A DNA stretch of 64,000 bases, taken from positions 24,616,501 to 24,680,500 of the forward strand of contig NC_135241.1 of the NCBI RefSeq assembly GCF_947623445.1, in the 5' to 3' direction. Position numbers and translations under genes: made by a program. Under the pieces are notes generated by a model, which worked only from the letters and a program-made list of their open reading frames with translations, had not been told where the DNA came from and searched no databases. Of the stretch, positions 57,046 through 64,000 are shown in pieces. This DNA comes from Clavelina lepadiformis (Eukaryota; Chordata; Ascidiacea; Aplousobranchia; Clavelinidae). How positions within the stretch are numbered: position 1 is the stretch's first letter; the number at the start of each line of letters is the position of its first letter.

Positions 57046-58207
57046 GGAAAGTTCGGACGATGTTGTTTTAGTTTAGCATTCTTTTAATCTTTTTTCTCTC
57101 ATCCCAGTTGGTGGCAAATTCACGCTGCTCTTTCTCGTGTATGACGTCAAAAATTCCAGCATTACGTTCAATGATGAAACGTTGGCCACCAAGCTATTGG
57201 AGTGCGGATGTCTGTATAATTCCCTAAACAAACATCCAAAGCTATAACAAATATGCTTTGAATATTACTGTAATATACTCTTTGATATTCAATTTCAAGA
57301 GTACTTGGTAAGCCGCTACGCGTGACGTCGCACCTGTGTAGGCTGTGATTTTACTTTGAAATTCTTGGACAGATTCCTAACCAAATATGGTCAGATAGTT
57401 TTTAAGCTGCATTCCGCAAGCAATTGGCAACGAATCACTTTTTATAGAAAACTAAGCCACAACGTTTTAATTCCCAGGCATGACCAATGTCTGCATGATT
57501 AATGATGTCGATTGCTTTGCTTTGTAATTATTGAAATTTGACAATTAAAATTACATAAAACTTATACAGTAAAGCGAATAAAAATGTCGTATAAATCATC
57601 TTTAAATTCAAGCAGAATAACAAATATGCATCAAGTTAATTTTAAGACGACAAACAACAACTCTTTGATATTCGAGAAATTTCAGAAACTTCGACATATT
57701 CGGACTTAAAAGGCGTTTGTCAATGACGTAACAGTTATGTAAGCTGCATTTTTTCTAATCTTAAAACTCTTTCAGCAAACTCATGACCAAATTTAGACAC
57801 ATACTTTGCTAAGTAGTGTCTTTATAACCAGGTGGACTAAAAGAAATTGTTCAGAACAAAGAGCGATTACAGCTAGGCTGACTATTTTATAGAAATCCTA
57901 AAACGATATTGAAGCTAAAATCTAGGCTAAGTTTTAAAAATCTGCTGTTTTTAGCATAGAATCTATTTAACAGATGGTCGCTTTGAGTTGCTGTTTTTAT
58001 GGTCTTTTATATTTTGCCTTATAATATAAAAACTTTATTGTCACAAAGGTGATATTTATACGTTGTACATATCAGCATAGCTTTTTATGTAATAACTCAA
58101 CTTTATAAATAGATCAGTTAATTTGCAAAACAGACCTGTAATATAGTGGTATTTTAAAGTAAAAAACTTGATGTTTTTCATGTTTAGCAACATAAGCTTG
58201 TTAGTTT
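57046..58207. repeat. 5' flank of gene 6, inverted copy of other 5' flanks
   Basis: 57610-58150 is the inverse of 40090-40640 and 47700-48250. A piece at 57310-57540 is the inverse of 43855-44080. Confidence 0.6.
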
Positions 58208-59460
58208 ATGCTGAAGACGGCGCTTTTTATCCGAGTTCATTCTGTTTTTTCCTTTCTGGTTTTCGTCACTTCCGTTCAAGGTCAAGGTGAATAAATCTGT
58301 TTGAACTTGCAACGTGAACCCTTGGAACGTCCCTTGCCTGTCACCCACCAAGGACCACCAGGTCGTCGTGGACCCCAAGGTGCTACTGGACCGCAAGGAA
58401 CTAGGGGAAATCCCGGTCCTCCAGGACAATGTGTTTGTGATCTGAGTGAAGTCGAGCAACTTCGCCAAAGCCTTAATGATGCATCTCGTAAGTGACGTCA
58501 TAATATACATCTTTCCATCTTCTAATGAGTAAAATTATGTTGTGATAGTTTTATATTTGCTACTTGTTTTTGCAAAAAAGTATTTAACTTTGAATATTTT
58601 CTCAGGCCGCACTGAGAGACTCACTCAGATAATTGTGAATCGCATCGAGCTTGTCGGGAGAGGTAAATCCAAAACAACTGGTTTTGTGTTTTCAACTTTG
58701 AACATTATGCAGTGCCTTATCCTATCGTTTTGTTTCTTTAAAGAAGAGTATTAAACAAATTGAAATTGTAAAACTAACCTCATAGTTTTCTGCAGTTGAG
58801 TTCTGTCCTCTTGGCGTCAAAAGTGGAAGAGTTAAGGATGCTGATATGACGTCATCGTCTGCACATTCATCAGCATACGCAGCTCATCAAGGACGATTGG
58901 ATAGTTCTACAGTCTGGCATGTTTCAGAGGGACCTAGTAAGAAATTATCAAAGTAATCTACGCAAGCGACGCTTTCTTTTGCAATAACAAACATCACCTC
59001 TGCTGATTTTACGAAATAAAAAATCGGCTTGAAGTTTTGCATGCAAAGTTTTATTTTCACAGACAAGCGAGGAGCGTGGATCCAGGTTGACATGAAAACT
59101 CCAACAACACTAACCGGTGTCGTCACTCAAGGGAGACATAATAACAACCAATGGGTGACCAGATACAAAATGTCATTTGGGAGTTCCCTCAATGAATTAG
59201 AATTTATTAAGAACGATGCCGGGAATGACGTGGTAAGTATTCATGACGTCTATTTGGCAATTATGTCACGTTAATTATAAATATAAAGGCAAAATCAAGA
59301 AGGTAAAAAAATTATTTTACAGATATTTACGGGGAATTCCGATCGGAACAGTCACGTGCTCAACTTGTTTCCTCATCCAATCACAGCAAGATACGTCAGA
59401 CTAGTAGTGTGGGATTACCAGGGGAATGTAGTCATGCGCATAGAATATGTCACTTGTTAA
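58208..59460 (+). pseudogene. Collagen-stalk/discoidin gene 6 with in-frame stop
   Basis: Exons 58208-58487, 58606-58662, 58796-58936, 59063-59232, 59323-59460, with all splice sites and phases intact. Start MLKTALFIRVHSVF. Codon 29 is TAA (58292-58294) where the other members have CAA (Gln), just after the signal peptide. The rest is open: stem GPPGRRGPQGATGPQ, linker RRTERLTQIIVNRIELVGR, discoidin CPLGVKSGR to RIEYVTC. Either a recent null allele or a sequencing error; reinitiation inside would lose the signal peptide. Confidence 0.8.
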
Positions 59461-59910
59461 AATATATGACGTAAAATTTTTAGATTCTCAATAATGAAGC
59501 TTTTATTGTTAATTGCATCATTCGCGTGATTTTCATTTCCTGATTAAATATTGGGACTGCGTAAATTTGCAAATTATACCAATAAATTAGTGTTTTATTA
59601 ACGTTCTTGAAAGAAAAAAAAACGAAACTTGTACGCCAAGTTTAAGACAAAGATTTCACTTAAACTTTGCCTAATTAAGTAGCAGTTAGGAAAGATTTAT
59701 CATCTGTAACGTTCTTTCGGTCATATCTTTGTTCACTCAAAATACCTGAACAGCTGACGAAGCTCTTAGTTCAGCTCAGTAACGTTCGATGATGCAAAGA
59801 AAATAGCACTTGGATGTCCTTTTTTGGGACATCTGGCCATTAAACCATTTTAGTAGGAACTTCTCATATCGCCTAGGAAAGTCGCATATTTTCCGGTTTT
59901 CGTCATAAAC
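59461..59910. other. No gene recognised
   Basis: 3' flank of gene 6, unlike the flank shared by genes 1, 3 and 4. Confidence 0.4.
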
Positions 59911-60126
59911 CAGCGGTTCTTAAACTTTTTTGAGCGCGACCCAAATCTGAGTTTCATGATCACCTCACGACCCAAACCTATGTCGCGACCCATTTTAATG
60001 TCCTATAGACCTATATTATATTATATTAACCTATGTCGCGACCCACCTATGTCACTATGTCGCGACCCATTTTCTGACCCTCCGCGACCCATGTTTGGGT
60101 CGCGACCCATACTTTAAGAACCCCTG
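59911..60126. mobile_element. hAT-type MITE with perfect 8-bp target duplication
   Basis: The ends CAGCGGTTCTTAAACTT and ACTTTAAGAACCCCTG are inverted repeats. The 8-bp TCATAAAC flanks both sides (59903-59910 and 60127-60134). The interior is built of short TCGCGACCCA repeats, also inverted. 216 bp, no coding capacity. Confidence 0.88.
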
Positions 60127-60134
60127 TCATAAAC

Positions 60135-60487
60135 AGTGCCTCATGGACAGTTATACAGAAAACTTCCACCACTTCTTCCCGTGCATGTTTAGAAAGTGTC
60201 ACAATCTGCTCTGTACTGACCAGGTTGTTTACTCTGGATTGTAAAAACATTTTGGCTCACAATCTTTTCAAACGTTATTTAGTAAACGAAGCTGCGTTTT
60301 CGCGCTATATACCGAAAAGCTTAAAAGTAAAAAAGCTGAACCAAACTTTGAGCAGAATATTATTCTTGACTTCTTACTCTGCAAAAAGTAAAATCAGAAA
60401 AACATTATTTACGTCACAAGATGGTTTGTCGGTGTTGGTAGGAAGTGTCTGTGGTTGATACGTCTGCGTCACTCTGCATAGGCCATA
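60135..60487. other. No gene recognised
   Basis: An open frame at 60225-60458 has no recognised features. Confidence 0.35.
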
Positions 60488-61778
60488 GGGGGATGATATT
60501 ACCAATTTTGCTATGTTTGCATAGTTTATACAGTATCTACTTTTAATTTATTGGATTAGATGAATATGTATTTATGTATATTTTTAGATTACGTAGCCAG
60601 CCTCATTCTAGGTAAAAAATCCTTAAGCATGTTGTTCGCCAACAATGTTATTTGTTATTTTTTTTGCACTAAGGTAAAAAAAATTTTGCAATAACATTTA
60701 AGTCCTATTTGTAAAACTAAAATGAAAATTGCTGCCAAATTGTAAGTTTCAATGAATTTTACAAATCTTCTTTCGAAGCGTTTTGAATTTTATATGAATT
60801 TTAGAGCAGATTTCTGTTAATGCTTCACATTGAAAATACATGAATCAGCAAAAATACGGAAATACAGTCAAACCTTTCAAATAAAATCTGTATCAAAAAA
60901 ATTATTATAAAAATTGAAAACCTGCTTTTAATTTTCAGTAAATTACTGTATGGGCTTGGCCGAGTTCATGTCAATTATTTGACTTATGTCAATTATTTGA
61001 CTTATGTCATAATTATGTCACCCCTTTTGTGACTTAAGAGTTGTCACAATGCGTGGAACAAATTTGGCATGACACCGGTATCGGCACCGAGAAAACACCG
61101 CGGTATTGTTATCGGGTATTATAGTACCGCGGAACCGGCCACATCTGACTATTAAAAATACGATGAGGAGCCTATTTAGAAATGCAGTACAGCCTAAACG
61201 CATTTACTGTTGCCAATACTCTTACACCTTGTATAGGCTACAATTTGTGATGACGTATTGATACGTTTGACTGATCCAATATATGAAACCTGCCAGAAGT
61301 TTAATCCGCGAATATCCCTACTCCATTGTTCAAAGGTAAAATTTGCAGTTTAAAATAAATTTAAAGTTGAAAGCTTTTGAAACAATAAGTCTGAACGCAC
61401 AATGTTTTGTTGCCATTAGTCTCCAACTCCAATTATATTAACAATGTAGGCAAATTTCATCAGTTTTAGCGTTAGCTTGTCATTATTAACTAATTTATGT
61501 TGTTGTGGTAAATCCCCTTCACCAAGGAAATGATATGACGTAACCCACAACGTGTAATCGTCACGTTTTGTTTTATCTCATAAAAGTAAGTTGCTTTCAT
61601 CAGTAAGTGCTGATATGAAAATAAATTCACCAAATATCAAATGAACCGATTACTCTAATTTGTGATAAATTCTGATTACTAAGCAACAACGTTCAACTTG
61701 AAATAACAAGTTCACATCTGAGACGTCACTTGAGACGTCACGTCATGATACGAAGACATATAAAATTCCGTACATGTT
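60488..61778 (+). repeat. 1.3-kb direct duplication, right copy
   Basis: Counterpart of 55608-57045. The two copies flank gene 6 and the hAT element. Confidence 0.85.
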
Positions 61779-62237
61779 GGTACAAACAAGTGTTGGTATA
61801 TACAAATTGGTAGAAAATCAGAGAAATAAAATATATTTAACTTTTACCTTCTAGTGAACAGATTCTATGTTAAGTGAAATAAGTAAGTAGTTGACAATCT
61901 CTTGATTAAGTTTAAACATACAGGTGGTGACTTTTTTCACGACACACAAACTTGTATTTTCATGCTTTGAATAATTACCCTTGTAACTGGCAACCAACTT
62001 CACGCTTGTCTCAGCCGACTATTTTCAATGCTTTGCATTGCACGTGCACAGAGAAATACTGACACAGGCAGCGGAGGTAAAATATTTTAACTTATACAAC
62101 AATCCGAATCCATGAATGATAGAACTTTTTAAAACGGTTATTTCAAATTTTCAGTGTTTTATAAAATGAATGTTCTATAAAACTTTTTAACTCTCAGGTT
62201 TTTATAAAAGTTTTTGTTTCCTCGAGTCTTGGATAAA

Positions 62238-62405
62238 ATGCAAAAACTTTTCTGTTGCGTTTTCTTGGTGCATTCCCTAATGTGGCCGATAAAAGCCGGA
62301 TTAAATCTTCAAAGCTTTTTATTGAGCTGCGCAGTACTGAAACGGTTAGAGTTGAAAGGTGCTGAAACGGTCAGAAAATCCCAACGAAACTGGTTTAATG
62401 GTTAA
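62238..62405 (+). CDS. Short ORF with signal-like N-terminus, weak candidate
   Basis: 55 codons starting MQKLFCCVFLVHSLMWPIKA, which resembles a signal peptide, then a short basic tail. No family was recognised, no splice signals were established, and chance is quite possible. Confidence 0.2.
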   Translation: MQKLFCCVFLVHSLMWPIKAGLNLQSFLLSCAVLKRLELKGAETVRKSQRNWFNG

Positions 62406-62520
62406 TTCATCAAAAAATATTAGACAAAACTTCTAAGTCTTGTTTTTTTGCATCATCAAACGCTGACTACAGTAAAACGCTGTAGTTGTCAGCTTATTTC
62501 TCATTTGAATTGCTTGAAAT

Positions 62521-63055
62521 ATGCCTAAAACAGCCGCGCTTCTGTCTCAAGTACAGACCACTTTTTTCTCACTTTTTGCCACGAATTTTGCGATCTGTTT
62601 TGTCACTGAGGCATCTTTCTCGCATTATGAAGTTGCTTTGCTTTTGTTCATTCCTTTTTCCTTAAACACAAATGGATAACTAACTTATGAAAAGAAGATA
62701 GTCTTGAAGAGTTTAGTATCCACAAAACTTTGTCATTTAACTTGCGAATCAAATGTTTTGCCTTTGCTTTATCAATATATACGGTTAATAAAAGGGTTAT
62801 ATAAGAACCTTATATAAAAGAATAAGGTTATATAAGGCCTTTGCCATATAAGGTTAAATAAAAACTACAAACTTGATGCGACATTCCACAAATTTTTTTT
62901 TTAATTTAGGCGTCTTTATCAAGAAAGTATTGTGATTAAAACATGAATTTCTACGCAGTCTAACAATGAATAAGCTAATATACAGCAAGTCAATGAAGAA
63001 GAAAAGTATATCAATATTCAGCTTTGAGAAACGGAAACGTAATAGGACAAATCGC
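62521..63055. repeat. 3' flank of gene 7, copy of 40983-41598
   Basis: Begins CCTAAAACAGCCGCGCTTCT in both. A local expansion of a TATAAGG-type motif lies near 62780-62850 here only. Confidence 0.75.
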
Positions 63056-64000
63056 TCAACAAGTGACGTATTCTATACGCATCGTGATATAATCGCTAAA
63101 ATTCCACACTACAAGTCTGACGTATCTTGCTGTGATTGGTTGGGGAAACAAATTAAGCACGTGGCTGTTTCGATCAGTATTTCCTTTAAAAATCTGTAAA
63201 ACAATAAAAGTTATATGAAGACTGATTGGAAATCCTACCAGATATACTTTACATAATGACGTCATAATACTCACCATATCGTTTCCGTCATCATTCTGAA
63301 TAAATTCCAATTCATCAGGGAAATTCCCGAAGGATATCTTGTATCTGGTCACCCATTGGTTGGCACTGGATCTACCTTGAGTGACGACACCAGTCAGAGT
63401 TGTGTTAACTTTCATGTCAACCTGGATCCAGGCTCCTCGTTTTTCTGTGAAGATGCAAAATTAAAAATAACGTTTTTATCGTTTCACCACATCACGTCAA
63501 ACCCCGTTTGTCTGTGAAACTTTTAAAGGAACAAAAGAGATTTTTTGCCAATAATTTAGAAAAATTTTAAATGTTTTTACTGTTTTCAGAGGAAACATGC
63601 CAGACTCCAGATCCATCCAATCGTCCTCGATGTGCTGCGTAAGACAACGACCACATAGACGATGACGTCATATCAGCATCCTGAACTTTTCCACTTTTAA
63701 TACCAAGTGGACAGACTTCAACTAAAAAGAGACACATAAAGTTGTTTGTAATGTTTTTTGCCTTAGATATAATTGACAAGCATAAAGCAATTTCCATACC
63801 TCTGTTAAGATTGATGAGAAGTTTCAAACGTCTTTGCTCGACTTCGCTCAGATCACAAACACATTGTCCTGGAGGACCGGGATTTCCCCTAGCTCCTTGC
63901 GCGCCAGTAGCACCTTGGGGTCCACGTCGGCCTGGAGGTCCTTGGTGGGTGGTAGACAAAGGACGTTCTGAGGGTTCACGTTGCAAGTTCAAACAGATTT
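63056..64000 (-). CDS. Secreted collagen-stalk/discoidin protein 7 (four-exon type), partial
   Basis: Exons 63800 to beyond 64000 (exon 1, cut by the window end), 63581-63721, 63275-63444, 63056-63193. Stem GPPGRRGPQGATGAQGARG; linker DLSEVEQRRLKLLINLNRG as in protein 2, without the separate linker exon; complete discoidin domain (CPLGIKSGK to RIEYVTC). It shares the 3' flank and intron sequence with protein 2, so the two are a duplicated pair now about 21 kb apart. Confidence 0.83.

Overview
The window is AT-rich eukaryotic DNA with short introns. It most likely comes from an ascidian of the Ciona type. The evidence is a polycystin-1-like receptor built like the Ciona s-Themis sperm receptors, a family of small secreted collagen/discoidin (F5/8 C) proteins, and Ty3/gypsy, hAT and pogo-like elements. 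The species is an inference from gene content; no search was possible.

Layout. (1) 1-6186, plus strand: the 3' part of a polycystin-1-like gene, 16 exons, with REJ-type region, GPS, PLAT and five membrane segments. A basic 27-residue repeat array fills one cytoplasmic loop, and there is no channel part. (2) 6187-8564: its 3' flank, with a 348-bp inverted-repeat element. (3) 8565-30946: a 22.4-kb block bounded by two 452-bp LTR-like direct repeats (TG...CA), with a GATT target duplication, a purine tract before the right repeat and a possible primer site after the left one. A second copy of the flanking DNA at 37.5 kb keeps the unfilled site. The interior has no recognised gag or pol. It holds five and a bit tandem units, each with a spacer, a 26-bp minisatellite, a run of tRNA-Ser genes 159 bp apart, a tRNA-like segment and a 28/29-bp minisatellite. 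In total there are 22 full-length tRNA-Ser genes (5 UGA, 17 CGA), 4 AGA-type pseudogenes and 5 half copies. (4) Nested in unit 4, just 3' of a tRNA pseudogene, are two Ty3/gypsy elements joined head to tail (18801-26578): a short gag-only form, then one that looks whole with matching LTRs. (5) 31.1-37.7 kb: a small secreted proline-rich ORF, an old relative of the outer LTR, remnants of a receptor-like gene (FN3 plus membrane segment), and a duplicated copy of the 3' end and flank of the polycystin-like gene. (6) 38.9-64 kb: seven collagen-stalk/discoidin genes in both orientations (-,-,-,+,+,+,-). One is a decayed fragment, one carries an in-frame stop and one runs off the window. Between them lie duplicated flanks, a pogo-like element and a hAT element with a perfect 8-bp target duplication.

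How the parts relate. The polycystin-like receptor is a cell-surface protein; in Ciona its nearest known relatives act in sperm self/non-self recognition. The collagen/discoidin proteins look like secreted recognition or adhesion molecules. Both gene groups show recent local duplication. The tRNA block is a separate event that landed between the receptor gene and its duplicated tail. The most unusual observations are the tRNA-Ser arrays inside LTR boundaries and the end-to-end junction of the two nested retroelements.
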